Notes: a model not told the origin generated them from the sequence alone. DNA of 64,000 nt from an uncultured Clostridia bacterium (GCA_934476675.1 CAKSOE010000003.1:88149-152148), one strand, 5' to 3'; shown: positions 51,540 to 60,848, counted from the first letter of the stretch. Translations and numbers: made by a program.

Positions 51540-54287
51540 TTAAATCGTCTTTTCAATTGATGCCGCAACGGGCTTTAACGATGAAAAATCCTTATCCCAG
51601 ATGAAGCATTTCACACTGTAATTTTCGGCAGAGACTTTTTCAAAAGAAAGTTCATTAAAGGTAACCGTATTTTTTCCGGAGTACAGCGCAGACGCATTTT
51701 GTCTTGCCATAACCATTCTTCCGGTATCATCATACACTGCAAGTATTACATTAAACGTTTGTGCTGTGGTATTTTTATTATCAATAAATGCGCTCACGCT
51801 GCCGGAATAACGGCTGCCCGAAAGTTTAAAGTTGCTGCTAATGCCGGCGACGCTTAAATCCGAATTTCGCACAACGGTGATATTTACGGTATCGAAAATC
51901 CCGGAACCCGCATTAACCGTGACACGGGCTGTTCCCGAAGATAACGCCGTCATAAGTCCGTATTCGTTTACCGAAACAACATACGGGTTGTCGCTCGACC
52001 ATGTTACGGAGCCGGAAGCGGAGGGCGGATTGATTTGATAATCAATCAAAAACGTATCACCGACAGTTTTTGTTACAGAATTATATGCAAGCGAAATACT
52101 TTCCGCACCGGTACGGTTTTCGGCATTAACATCGCATTTGGCGGAATAATTCCCGTCAGCGGTGGTGCAGGTTATTGTTGCCGAGCCTTGTTTTAAAGCA
52201 GTAATCTGCCCGTTTGCGTCAACGGATATAACATTTTTATTGCTGCTCGACCACGAAACATCGCGTTTTGTCGCGTCTGAGGGAAGTATATTGGCATAAA
52301 GACGATATACTGAATTGACAGCCATGGTAACGGAATTTTCGCTGAGAGCTAAGCCTGCCGGTGAAATACCGTTTTGGTATACATCCGTAATTTGATTATC
52401 TGACGTGTCAAAGGTTTTTGCTTTCTTTAATATTGCGCTTTCAAGCGAAGCGTATACCGAAAATGCCCAGCACGCTCCCCAGTTGCCCTGATTTTTAACG
52501 GAGCTTACCGAGTTTTCTTCACGCAAGTCATATCTCTGCGGGAAAACAGTTTCATTTACGGACGAAACAGAGCTTTTATCTATACCCGTTATATCCGGAA
52601 AGCTGCCCTGCGCCGTCGGAGCGGCTCCTGATGTATCAAGTCCCCTTTGTCTGACATATTTTATATAGTCCTCGCTTATCCCAAAGCCGCCGGAAACAGC
52701 TTCTTCAAGTGTATAGACCTTATCGTTCTGATAAGTGCGGCTGCTGTTATCTATTGCAGAAAATAATTTTGCGGAATACGAATTAGAGCCGTTGTCGGTA
52801 AAGGCTTTTATGCATAGGTTGCCGTTTTTGCATATATCAGTAAAATCCTCCCAGTGCTCTCCGTCACCGCTTAAATAGCTTTCATCCTCATTTGCACGCG
52901 CTTTTGAAGAATAGTTTTCGATAGGATATTCGCAGTATATATGCGGCTGACCGTCGGGAGACGTTAATTTGATAACAACCGCAAATCTTGTTCCTGCCGA
53001 TAATAATACGGGACTATCCAATGTAATCGTATGATATCCCATTTCGCCGATAGTTCCCGAGGCGGCAGCTTTGCCGAGATCTATAAGAGAGGATTTATCC
53101 TTGTAGTTTTTGATTATATACACATCATATGAAGTGTTTTTGGAATGAGTGTAAAACGAAACTGCCCTTAAAATTTCATTCGAAGATAGCGCATCGCCAC
53201 GTTGAGGAAATACGTTCGCTCCGTAGGAAACATCGTCGTAGTAGTATGAACCGACGGTGCCCAAGGGGTCGTACTGATACACGGCGTTATAGTTTGTGTT
53301 GCTTTCAAGAGATGCCGGCACAGCCATTTTACTGCGCTTGCCGATGTATTTGTCATAATATGATATATAGAAATACCCGTTATCACCTAAATATGTACCC
53401 CAGCTGTTTTTGCATATAAACGCGCCGTTCCCGGGAGGTGTGACTTTAAAATTGGAGGCGGAATAATTATCATCCCAGCCGACAATTGCTATTGCATGAC
53501 CGTAGCCCGAATCGGAGCCGTCGGCAGGCTGATAGTAGTTTGAATAATTGTTGTTGTAATAGTATTCGTTCGAGAAATAAGATGCGCTGACAGCGCCGTA
53601 TTTTACTAAGGCATTTTTAATTTCGCCGTTATCATCGGCGCTTTTCCTTTCCGGAAGCCAGATGATTTCCTGAATATGATAATCGGCGGCGCATTCTTTG
53701 TATAAAGACTTTGGGTCGTTGCCGTAAGGTGGATATTCGTCATTTTCTTCAAGCGCTGCGCCGTCATGGCGCGAAAGATATGCCGCAGCAATAGTGGGAT
53801 TTCCTCCGTTTGAGGCTGTGTCCCAGTCGAAACCGTCCTCCGCATAGTTGCTTGTATTTGTTATCATGTTCCATTCCGAAAAATCAAATTCCGGATTTGT
53901 TCCGGTTTTGCGCACAGTAACATCGCACACGGCCTTTATTCTGCCAACCTCGGTTACGGCACAAATAACCGTACTGCCCTCGCCGATCCCTTTTATTATT
54001 CCGCTGCTGTCTGCTGTGGCAACGGATTCGTCCGAGGAATACCATATCAGATTTTTGTTTTCAGCGGATTCGGGCAAGACTTCTGCCGTCAGAAGGTGCG
54101 TTTCATTAACTTGTATCGAAAGATAGTACGAGGACAGCGAAACAGACTGCGGAATGTTTTTTGCGGCAGCATCAAACGTCTCCGTAAATGTTTCCGTCGC
54201 TGTGATGCGGCTGTACGAATCGGCATTTACGGTGAAAGCCGAAAATAAAATGGCGGCGGAAAGCAAATACGCAATTAGTTTTTTCAT
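51540..54287 (-). CDS. secreted C1 (papain-like) protease with permuted catalytic segments, lectin-like and Ig-like (Big_2) domains
   Basis: 915 residues. Signal peptide (1-22); Big_2 domain (about 47-127); papain second half with catalytic His264 (GYGHAIAIVGWDD) and Asn294 (CKNSWGT), starting FDFSEWNM at 134; lectin-like domain (about 333-500); then the papain first half with Gln600 and Cys606 (VKNQGNWGACWAFS) after VFPQRYDLRE; two further Big_2 domains (about 645-720 and 728-806) and a C-terminal beta domain. In ordinary members the Cys segment precedes the His/Asn segment. Here the order is reversed, and putting residues 506-622 in place of 27-127 and vice versa would restore a standard architecture. 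All catalytic residues are kept, with no frameshift. GAGGTG precedes the ATG. Probably wall- or medium-localised. Confidence 0.85.
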   Translation of the reverse strand: MKKLIAYLLSAAILFSAFTVNADSYSRITATETFTETFDAAAKNIPQSVSLSSYYLSIQVNETHLLTAEVLPESAENKNLIWYSSDESVATADSSGIIKGIGEGSTVICAVTEVGRIKAVCDVTVRKTGTNPEFDFSEWNMITNTSNYAEDGFDWDTASNGGNPTIAAAYLSRHDGAALEENDEYPPYGNDPKSLYKECAADYHIQEIIWLPERKSADDNGEIKNALVKYGAVSASYFSNEYYYNNNYSNYYQPADGSDSGYGHAIAIVGWDDNYSASNFKVTPPGNGAFICKNSWGTYLGDNGYFYISYYDKYIGKRSKMAVPASLESNTNYNAVYQYDPLGTVGSYYYDDVSYGANVFPQRGDALSSNEILRAVSFYTHSKNTSYDVYIIKNYKDKSSLIDLGKAAASGTIGEMGYHTITLDSPVLLSAGTRFAVVIKLTSPDGQPHIYCEYPIENYSSKARANEDESYLSGDGEHWEDFTDICKNGNLCIKAFTDNGSNSYSAKLFSAIDNSSRTYQNDKVYTLEEAVSGGFGISEDYIKYVRQRGLDTSGAAPTAQGSFPDITGIDKSSVSSVNETVFPQRYDLREENSVSSVKNQGNWGACWAFSVYASLESAILKKAKTFDTSDNQITDVYQNGISPAGLALSENSVTMAVNSVYRLYANILPSDATKRDVSWSSSNKNVISVDANGQITALKQGSATITCTTADGNYSAKCDVNAENRTGAESISLAYNSVTKTVGDTFLIDYQINPPSASGSVTWSSDNPYVVSVNEYGLMTALSSGTARVTVNAGSGIFDTVNITVVRNSDLSVAGISSNFKLSGSRYSGSVSAFIDNKNTTAQTFNVILAVYDDTGRMVMARQNASALYSGKNTVTFNELSFEKVSAENYSVKCFIWDKDFSSLKPVAASIEKTI

Positions 54288-54408
54288 CTTACACCTCGTA
54301 ATTATACTGTATTTCGTGATAATTATAGCACAAATTGTCGCAAAAAGTCAAGTGTTTCATTATTATACTTTAAGAGGAGTAACCGGTGAGCGCAGGTGAT
54401 GTCATAAA

Positions 54409-54445
54409 AAACAAACAAACCGCATTATACTGCGGTTTGTTTGTT
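54409..54445 (-). terminator. terminator of tRNA-Arg
   Basis: Minus strand AACAAACAAACCGCA with its complement around a six-base loop, ending in TTTTTTATG. Starts four bases past the tRNA 3' end. Confidence 0.88.
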
Positions 54446-54448
54446 ATG

Positions 54449-54525
54449 TGGCGTACACAACAGGATTTGAACCCGCGACCCTCAGAATCGGAATCTGATG
54501 CTCTATCCAGCTGAGCTATGTGTAC
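54449..54525 (-). tRNA. tRNA-Arg (anticodon CCG)
   Basis: 77 bases with encoded CCA. Acceptor stem GTACACA/TGTGTAC, D arm GCTCAGCTGGATAGAGC, anticodon stem TCAGA/TCTGA around TTCCGAT, T arm GCGGG/CCTGT with TTCAAAT. Reads CGG. Confidence 0.97.
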
Positions 54526-54536
54526 ATTTACGATAT

Positions 54537-54565
54537 ATTATAACACAATTTACTGATTAATGCAA
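54537..54565 (-). promoter_or_regulatory. sigma-A promoter of tRNA-Arg
   Basis: Minus strand TTGCAT (54565-54560), 17-base spacer, TATAAT (54542-54537). Confidence 0.75.
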
Positions 54566-54673
54566 GCACAAAATTTTATATTATTTTATAAGTATAGTTA
54601 ACAGCTGTATTATTTTTACTTTTTTGCGGACAATATATTGTGAGCTGTTAAAGCTGCAGAAAGGAGAACGGTT

Positions 54674-55216
54674 ATGAAAGAGTTAAAAGGAACGAAAACG
54701 GAAGCAAATCTTATGGCGGCATTTGCAGGCGAAAGCCAGGCGCGGAACAAATATTCATATTATGCGGAAAAAGCCAAAAAGGACGGATATATACAGATAG
54801 GCGAGCTTTTTGAAGAAACGGCGTCTAACGAAAAGGCACACGCAAAAATCTGGTTCAGTATCCTGCACAGCGAAAGAATGCCCTGTACGGCGGCAAACTT
54901 AAAAGATGCGGCATACGGAGAAAATTATGAATGGGAGCAGATGTATCCCGAATTTGCAAAGACAGCAAAGGAGGAGGGCTTTGACCGTATAGCCGTATTG
55001 TTTGAAATGGTTGCCGAAATTGAGAAAAAGCATGAGGAACGGTTTAAGAAGCTTTTAAAGAACATAGAAAAGGGCGAGGTTTTTTCAAAAGCCGGCGATA
55101 TGGTGTGGATTTGCACAAACTGCGGACATATTCACATCGGGAAGAGTGCGCCGCAGGTATGCCCTGTTTGCGCACATCCGCAAAGCTATTTTGAAGTAAG
55201 GGCAGAGAATTATTGA
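54674..55216 (+). CDS. rubrerythrin
   Basis: 180 residues. N-terminal ferritin-like diiron domain (FAGESQARNKYSYYAEKAKK, then EETASNEKAHAK and EIEKKHEERF) and C-terminal rubredoxin-like domain with CTNCGHIH and CPVCAHP. Reduces hydrogen peroxide in anaerobes. AAAGGAG precedes the ATG. It stands alone, transcribed away from tRNA-Arg. Confidence 0.96.
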   Translation: MKELKGTKTEANLMAAFAGESQARNKYSYYAEKAKKDGYIQIGELFEETASNEKAHAKIWFSILHSERMPCTAANLKDAAYGENYEWEQMYPEFAKTAKEEGFDRIAVLFEMVAEIEKKHEERFKKLLKNIEKGEVFSKAGDMVWICTNCGHIHIGKSAPQVCPVCAHPQSYFEVRAENY

Positions 55217-55583
55217 ACGAAAGTCGGGAACGTAAGAAAAAAACTTTGGTTTCGTAGGTATGCGCCTGCCGATGAACGGAAATGAAGCTGATTATGTCGG
55301 GTTTATATATGCGCGGCACAATTCCGTAAATGAAAGTAATTCGGCGCTGCGACAATAAAACGGATGCTTCCTGTAAAATACAAGAAAGCATCCGTTCGCT
55401 GTCTGAGTGAGAAATCAATATGTTTGAGCGTATATTCTGCTTTCAAATATGCCGCCGTTTTTTTTATATACTCTATGTTACCGGCTGACGTCAGAACGAA
55501 ATTAAACTTATACGCCATTCGGGAAAGTGTACACGCTCCTTACGCGCACATCGCAGTACGAGTGTTTCGGCGGTTAGATGGTT
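55217..55583. other. intergenic region after rubrerythrin
   Basis: About 370 bases. The only clear structure is a hairpin ACGGATGCTT...AAGCATCCGT (55360-55395), probably the rubrerythrin terminator although the T run is poor. A 32-codon plus-strand frame (55260-55358) and a 71-codon minus-strand frame (55303-55518) cross it; neither has a properly spaced RBS or recognisable family. Confidence 0.5.
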
Positions 55584-56483
55584 TTACGGAAAAACATTAA
55601 ATCCCTTTGACCACTTATGCACTCCGAGGCATTCATATGCGGTAAGACGGATTTTCGGATAAATTTCCATTTGTGCGGCGCCGCAGTTTCTGACGTGCTG
55701 TGCATAAACGATTGTAACTTTGTTGTCAATATCTATCGAAACAAGACTGCCGTTGTAACCCACGCATACAAAACAGTTCTTCTCGGTTGTTTCGTTATAT
55801 ACGACATCGTTTATCATGTGCAGAACAGACTTTGCGGACAATATGCGTACATTGTGTTTTGAGACACCCTTGTTGCAGAGCGTTTCGGCAAAACGCGCAT
55901 AATCGCTCACGCTTGTAATAATGCAGCCTTCGTTTTTTGACAGCATTTCTTCAAAATGTCGGTCTGTTTCTTTGCTCTCGCCGCTTTTGGTGATTATGTA
56001 TTGCGCGCCGATTCGTTTTTTATTCTCGGAATTAAGTGAAAAAGAGCTGTTTTTCATATGAAGCGGCTTAAAAATCGCCTCCGACAGATATTCATCGAGA
56101 GTTTTTTTCGTCAGTTTTTCCACTATTGCACTGATATTTTTATGATTAAATTTATGCTCCTCAAAATCGAGCGTCTGTGAATATTTTCTGAGCATTTCCT
56201 CAATCGTGGACGAATCATTGAAAGAGGGGAGGTACTTATCCGCGCGGTCATCAAGCGACAAAAGCCCTTTTTCGGCAAGCTGGAATATTGCGGTACAGCA
56301 AATTAGCTTTGCGGCTGAATGTATGAAGTATAAATCCTTAAAGGTTGTCTTTTTCACCTCGGAAAAACCGTTTTTACGGCGGAATACATTGCTGTGATTG
56401 TAGTAGATGCAGCAGTCGCAGCCGGGCAGACTGTATACCTTATTGAATGAATCGAGGTATTTAGCCAGTGGAATAAAGTTCAT
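55584..56483 (-). CDS. beta-lactamase-fold serine hydrolase, degenerate active site
   Basis: 299 residues, class C beta-lactamase/esterase family. The nucleophile motif SxxK is present (IHSAAKLICC), with FQLAEKGLLSLDDRADKYLP as in the family, and IFKPLHMKNSSF. The usual YxN motif is not seen where expected (the stretch reads HKFNHKNIS), and the C-terminal HxG/KTG box reads HVRNCGA, so activity may be altered or lost. No signal peptide, so it is probably cytoplasmic. 15 bases after the RpiR gene, likely one operon. GGAG precedes the ATG. Confidence 0.75.
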   Translation of the reverse strand: MNFIPLAKYLDSFNKVYSLPGCDCCIYYNHSNVFRRKNGFSEVKKTTFKDLYFIHSAAKLICCTAIFQLAEKGLLSLDDRADKYLPSFNDSSTIEEMLRKYSQTLDFEEHKFNHKNISAIVEKLTKKTLDEYLSEAIFKPLHMKNSSFSLNSENKKRIGAQYIITKSGESKETDRHFEEMLSKNEGCIITSVSDYARFAETLCNKGVSKHNVRILSAKSVLHMINDVVYNETTEKNCFVCVGYNGSLVSIDIDNKVTIVYAQHVRNCGAAQMEIYPKIRLTAYECLGVHKWSKGFNVFP

Positions 56484-56498
56484 AGATAATCACTCCTG

Positions 56499-57332
56499 TC
56501 AGAATTTTTTGTTTTGCAGAGCCCTTTCCGTCATTTCAACGGCCTCGGCGGAAATGTCCTTTCGGTTTACGATATAATAGTAAATTGAGCTGATTATGGC
56601 AAGCTGTGAAATTCGCGAATTCAGTCCCAATATGGAATATTGTGTTTCGTTTGATGCAGTGAAAAGCGTTATATCGCTGACCTTCACAATCGGCGATCTG
56701 CCCTTGTTGGTTATAGATATTGTTTTTGCGCCGCGTTCACGCGCGGTTTTTAGTGCGTCGACAATATCCTTTGACGAGCCGGAGTGTGAAATTCCTACCG
56801 CTACGTCCTTGTCCGTAAGGTGTGCGGCGGAAATCACTTGCATATGGTTGTCTGAAAATGCCGCAGCACGGCAGCCTGCACGCAGAAGCTTGTGCTGAAA
56901 ATCAAGCGCAACGGCGGAGGAATTTCCAAGCCCGTATATCATAATCTGACCGGCGTTTAAAATCAAATCTGCTGCGGCTTCAAGGTCGGCTTTGTTCAGT
57001 GAATTTTTTGTAAGCTCCAAAGAACAGTAGATATCGTTTGAAACTTTGTCAAATATTTCATGGCAGGAATCTTCAGCTGTTATGCCGTTTGTCAGATCGC
57101 TTGTGCCCTCCTCGCGCGCAAGCGATATTTTAAGCTCCTGATAACCGCCGAAATCAAGCCTTTTCGCAAAACGAACGATTGTCGCTTCGCCGCAGCCGCA
57201 TTTTTCGGCAAGCTCCGTTATGGAAAGCGGAATAAGTCCGTTCGGATTTTCGATAATCCAGTCCGCTATCTTTTTTTCAGCTTTTCCCATTTTGGAATAA
57301 AGCATTTTTATCTTTAATGTAGTTTTTTTCAT
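56499..57332 (-). CDS. MurR/RpiR family transcriptional regulator
   Basis: 277 residues. N-terminal HTH (LSITELAEKCGCGEATIVRFAKRL) and C-terminal SIS sugar-phosphate-binding domain (IYGLGNSSAVALDFQHKLLR, VGISHSGSSKDIVDALKTAR). Regulators of this family respond to sugar phosphates such as MurNAc-6-P or GlcN-6-P. It likely controls itself and the serine hydrolase, possibly also the divergent secreted protein. Start taken at 57332; GAGG is rather far upstream (13 bases). Confidence 0.9.
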   Translation of the reverse strand: MKKTTLKIKMLYSKMGKAEKKIADWIIENPNGLIPLSITELAEKCGCGEATIVRFAKRLDFGGYQELKISLAREEGTSDLTNGITAEDSCHEIFDKVSNDIYCSLELTKNSLNKADLEAAADLILNAGQIMIYGLGNSSAVALDFQHKLLRAGCRAAAFSDNHMQVISAAHLTDKDVAVGISHSGSSKDIVDALKTARERGAKTISITNKGRSPIVKVSDITLFTASNETQYSILGLNSRISQLAIISSIYYYIVNRKDISAEAVEMTERALQNKKF

Positions 57333-57391
57333 AGTTAACCCGTATCCTCTGCTTAACACACATACATATAATGAAATAATTTTCTGCATAT

Positions 57392-57420
57392 ATTATACTA
57401 TGTTATTTGTCCTTTGTCAA
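57392..57420 (-). promoter_or_regulatory. sigma-A promoter of the RpiR gene
   Basis: Minus strand consensus TTGACA (57420-57415), 17-base spacer, TATAAT (57397-57392). Confidence 0.8.
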
Positions 57421-57468
57421 ATATCTGAAAAAATTTTTTAAAAATTTCAACATAAATTTTTTATCCCC

Positions 57469-57497
57469 TTGCATATTACATCAATATAGTATATAAT
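57469..57497 (+). promoter_or_regulatory. sigma-A promoter of the secreted protein gene
   Basis: TTGCAT (57469-57474), 17-base spacer, TATAAT (57492-57497). Divergent from the RpiR promoter by about 50 bases, so shared control is possible. Confidence 0.7.
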
Positions 57498-57553
57498 TAG
57501 TATAATACACAAATTCTAATAAACTAACTTAAAAAATAAAAGGAGGAATTATT

Positions 57554-59746
57554 GTGTTAAAAAAGATTTTAACGGCAGCAATTTTCACAGTTATGCTGTT
57601 TTGTACCGTTGCGTTTGCAGCCGAATTAAAGGCGGGCGATACCGCCTATGTTGTATACGGCGGCACTGTAAACGTTACAAAAAATCCTACCTATTCAGGA
57701 GGTGTAAGTGAGGTCAGCAAAGGAACCAGAGTGACGGTTTTGGAGCCTTATGTAGTCGGAGAGGATAACAGAAAATTTCATAAAATTCAGCTTTCGGACG
57801 GCTCAGTCGGATATATCCTTGCTTATACAACGGCTCGGGAAACAACACCGATACTTGAAGCTGCCGAGACTGCCGAAAAGGAGTTGAACAAACAATGGGC
57901 ATCTTCCGATACCGACAAGTATCAGCACGCAATAGAGATGACATTTCTTTCTGATTACATCTACGGCGGAAGCAAAACAACCGAGGGACAAGAAAGAAAT
58001 TTTTATGCTAAGGTGCCGACGGAATGGGTCAGACACGACCGGCCCGCTTCGCTGCCGCTTGTGGGAATGGCTGTTGTACATATAGGCGATGAGGGTAAAA
58101 TCGGCTCGGTAAAAGCCTCGTTCTATCCCGGCAATCCGCCGATTAACTATCATTCCCAAAGACTTGATGAGCTTAAAGAAATAGGATATGATCCCCCGTT
58201 CGCTGAAAAAAGCAGAACAGCATCAAACGCTAACACAGCGTTTTATGCTACAACAACGAGTGAATTTGAAGTTGTTGCCTATAACGAAAAGTGGGTTGCC
58301 GTATGGAGTGAGGGCGGAGTTGACGAATCGCGCGGTACAATCAGACAGTGCGGCGAAAAAGACGGTACTGCCTTCACAAGCTGGAAGCCCGCCGTATATT
58401 TCCTTCCGAGGAATAATTGTTATATTTTGGATATTAACAATCAGGTATCAACGCCTCCGGAAATAGAGGCGGTAGGCAAGGCAACAGGTCTTTTGCTGGT
58501 TAAGACTACTCCCGATGATACGGATTATGTAAAATCGGGCGTTATTAAAATCAATCAGTCAATCCAGATTGCAGATGCCACTCCGCAGAACGGTCATTAT
58601 AAGATCTACTATAAAAAAGGTCTTTATTATGTTGACGCAAAGTATGTGAATGCACAACTCGCAAACACCGAAAAACCGGCAACTCAGTACAAAGCAATAG
58701 CGGCTGTTGACTGTGATATTTCTGACGGTTCTTCGGTTGTCGGTTCGGTAAAAAAAGGCGCGGCAATCGATGTTATCGAGATGAACTATGACGGAATAAA
58801 TTCAAAAATCTGGTTTAATTCAAAGGAATGTTACATTCCGACAAGCAATCTCGATGATTTAACCAAAACCCTGTCTGCTTCGGACACAGCTGCGCTCGGT
58901 ACACCTATCGGCGTTCTGTCCGTAGATACGCCATGGGGCGAATGGGGCGCGCTTACCTATTCTGCCGAAGGACTTGCAAAGCTGAAAAATTACCGTTACG
59001 GATATATTAACGCTGATGAGAATAAAATGTCAGAGTACAGTAAATGGGTTCTTTCAAACAACGGTGAAATTAATAAAATACATGACAGAGAATGGGTAAA
59101 TGTATACGGTATTGAAGAATTTTCGTTTGACCGTGACGAAGATATGAGGGATATTCCGGGAATAGATCCTTCCGATATAGATCCATGGATTATAACAGGT
59201 AAAATCTATACTATTTTCTATAACGGCGAAATTCGCTATCTGGTTCACGAGGATGATATGCAAGATACTTTTACCTATTATCCCGGAAACGGATTCAGCA
59301 AAAACTCCGTTGCAAAAACCCAGACTGTCTGCCTGGACGGTCTCAAATATAACACCGTAGCATATAATATCGATGACAACAACTACTTTAAGCTCAGAGA
59401 TATTGCAAAAATCCTTGACGGAACAATTAAAACCTTTGACATTAAATATGACGGTGCGACAAATTCTATTGATATGCTAAGCTTTTATGATTATACATCG
59501 GTCGGCGGTGAATTAACGCCCGGTGACGGCGCTGAAAGAACAGCTCTTTCATCATCGGCATTTTTAACGCTTGACGGCGTGCCGATTAAGGCAACCTGCT
59601 ATAATATCGACGGAAACAATTATTTTAAGCTGCGCGATATAACGGATGCGTTGGATTGCCGCGTCGAGTGGGACGGAAACAATCAGATGATTTGGATCAT
59701 TCCGGCAAGAACCGCATATGATGATCCGGATGAGATAGTGGGCTGA
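57554..59746 (+). CDS. secreted protein with SH3-like and copper-amine-oxidase-N-like domains
   Basis: 730 residues. Signal peptide 1-22 (cut after AFA); SH3-like domain about 27-95 (VNVTKNPTYSGGVSEVSKGT); a central region of unknown fold; a second SH3-like stretch about 375-440; and two copper-amine-oxidase-N/stalk-like repeats at the end (YNIDDNNYFKLRDIAKIL and YNIDGNNYFKLRDITDAL). Such repeats are common on clostridial surface proteins and probably mediate wall or protein attachment. No enzyme motif was recognised. GTG start with AGGAGG seven bases away. Function unknown. Confidence 0.75.
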   Translation: MLKKILTAAIFTVMLFCTVAFAAELKAGDTAYVVYGGTVNVTKNPTYSGGVSEVSKGTRVTVLEPYVVGEDNRKFHKIQLSDGSVGYILAYTTARETTPILEAAETAEKELNKQWASSDTDKYQHAIEMTFLSDYIYGGSKTTEGQERNFYAKVPTEWVRHDRPASLPLVGMAVVHIGDEGKIGSVKASFYPGNPPINYHSQRLDELKEIGYDPPFAEKSRTASNANTAFYATTTSEFEVVAYNEKWVAVWSEGGVDESRGTIRQCGEKDGTAFTSWKPAVYFLPRNNCYILDINNQVSTPPEIEAVGKATGLLLVKTTPDDTDYVKSGVIKINQSIQIADATPQNGHYKIYYKKGLYYVDAKYVNAQLANTEKPATQYKAIAAVDCDISDGSSVVGSVKKGAAIDVIEMNYDGINSKIWFNSKECYIPTSNLDDLTKTLSASDTAALGTPIGVLSVDTPWGEWGALTYSAEGLAKLKNYRYGYINADENKMSEYSKWVLSNNGEINKIHDREWVNVYGIEEFSFDRDEDMRDIPGIDPSDIDPWIITGKIYTIFYNGEIRYLVHEDDMQDTFTYYPGNGFSKNSVAKTQTVCLDGLKYNTVAYNIDDNNYFKLRDIAKILDGTIKTFDIKYDGATNSIDMLSFYDYTSVGGELTPGDGAERTALSSSAFLTLDGVPIKATCYNIDGNNYFKLRDITDALDCRVEWDGNNQMIWIIPARTAYDDPDEIVG

Positions 59747-59771
59747 TGTTTCTAAATTAAACAAAAATTTT

Positions 59772-59822
59772 AGCCGATATGATGTTTGAAAATTTTTCAA
59801 ACTTTATATCGGCTTTGTTTTT
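59772..59822 (+). terminator. terminator of the secreted protein gene
   Basis: AGCCGATAT (59772) pairs with ATATCGGCT (59806-59814), with an inner GTTTGAAA/TTTCAAAC stem, followed by TTGTTTTTAT. Confidence 0.9.
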
Positions 59823-59857
59823 ATATCTTTTTCACTCAAATCCTATCACCACCGGCG

Positions 59858-59950
59858 TTACTTTTTACTCTTTTTATCCTTATACATTTTCTCATCGGCA
59901 CGGCAGATTACATCATAACCTCTGAGCAAAGCAGACTCCAAAAGTTCAAA
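59858..59950 (-). pseudogene. remnant: C-terminal end of a GGDEF (diguanylate cyclase) domain
   Basis: A 30-codon minus-strand frame reads FELLESALLRGYDVICRADE then KMYKDKKSKK and stops. The ending RADEKMYKDKK is the characteristic C-terminus of GGDEF domains (usually RADxAMYxAKxxG). A stop codon lies directly upstream in frame and no GGDEF catalytic motif is present, so this is a leftover of a deleted gene. Confidence 0.55.
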
Positions 59951-59977
59951 TTATCTCGGGACAGGAATATACGTTTT

Positions 59978-60802
59978 TCATTTTGACGCGCATTTCCCCA
60001 AAAAGCGCAAGGTATTGTTATAATATAGGTTTTCACGTACTTTCCTGCTGACGCCTAATTCATCCAAAAGCTTTTTATCTGTTTCATACAGCTTTAATGA
60101 CCAGCTTGAATTATATGCGTCCGCATCGCAGTCGGTTCCGAAAAATATATTGTTTTCAACATCATAACCTATTGTGAAAAGCTTCGTTAGTAAATCTCTG
60201 CGATATATTTCCGGGGTACCGGGTGTAAGATCTAAAAACATTTCCGCCTTATTGCATCTTGATGCGGCGTTTAGAAACTTTCCGTAAACAGCTATACATT
60301 CGTCTGTCCACGGCCACGAACAATGCCCCATTGAAAATCTGAGTCCTTTAATATTTATTAAGGCTTCCCAATTTACCGGACGGTTGTATTTTGAAGAGTT
60401 TTGACCGTCCCAAAGAATTCCGCTGTGAAAGAAAACGGGTTTTCCGGTGTTTGATATGTATTTTAATACCTCTGTCACTTGTTCCTCTCCGACATAAAAA
60501 TTCGAACAAATTATTTTAAAACCTGCTATATTTTTTTCTGCACAAATATCAATTTTCTTAAAAACATCATCTTCATAGGGATGAATCCAGACGATCGGGA
60601 AAAGTATATCTTTATATCCGTCTGTAAAATTTATTACTTCTTTAATACGAGTGTCAAAATCTTTACCGATTTGAGAATCATATTCAACCGGCGGAGGCGA
60701 ATAAACGCATGCTCCCGCTATTTCGATGCTGCCTATATATTCTTTAATGGTTTTTCCGGGCTTCGCAAAACCGAGATGAGTATGTGAGTCTATAATTTTC
60801 AT
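59978..60802 (-). CDS. amidohydrolase family metal-dependent hydrolase
   Basis: 274 residues, TIM-barrel amidohydrolase. Metal ligands: His7 and His9 in DSHTHLG, FFHSG, MGHCSWPW and the late Asp in FGTDCDAD. Related to the amidohydrolase-2/ACMSD-like group that decarboxylates or hydrolyses small molecules; substrate unknown. Preceded by AGAAAGGAAG and by its own promoter at 60849-60877. It is flanked by a GGDEF remnant and a possible element boundary. Confidence 0.8.
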   Translation of the reverse strand: MKIIDSHTHLGFAKPGKTIKEYIGSIEIAGACVYSPPPVEYDSQIGKDFDTRIKEVINFTDGYKDILFPIVWIHPYEDDVFKKIDICAEKNIAGFKIICSNFYVGEEQVTEVLKYISNTGKPVFFHSGILWDGQNSSKYNRPVNWEALINIKGLRFSMGHCSWPWTDECIAVYGKFLNAASRCNKAEMFLDLTPGTPEIYRRDLLTKLFTIGYDVENNIFFGTDCDADAYNSSWSLKLYETDKKLLDELGVSRKVRENLYYNNTLRFLGKCASK

Positions 60803-60848
60803 AACGCCTGTCTTCCTTTCTGTTTTAAACTATTGATTATTATAGGTC

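Noticed and set aside
55260..55358. 32-codon plus-strand frame after rubrerythrin
   Set aside because: No usable RBS and no recognisable motif; kept only as part of the intergenic note.
55303..55518. 71-codon minus-strand frame between rubrerythrin and the serine hydrolase
   Set aside because: AAGGAG lies too far from the ATG (about 17 bases), a hairpin crosses the frame, and no family was recognised.
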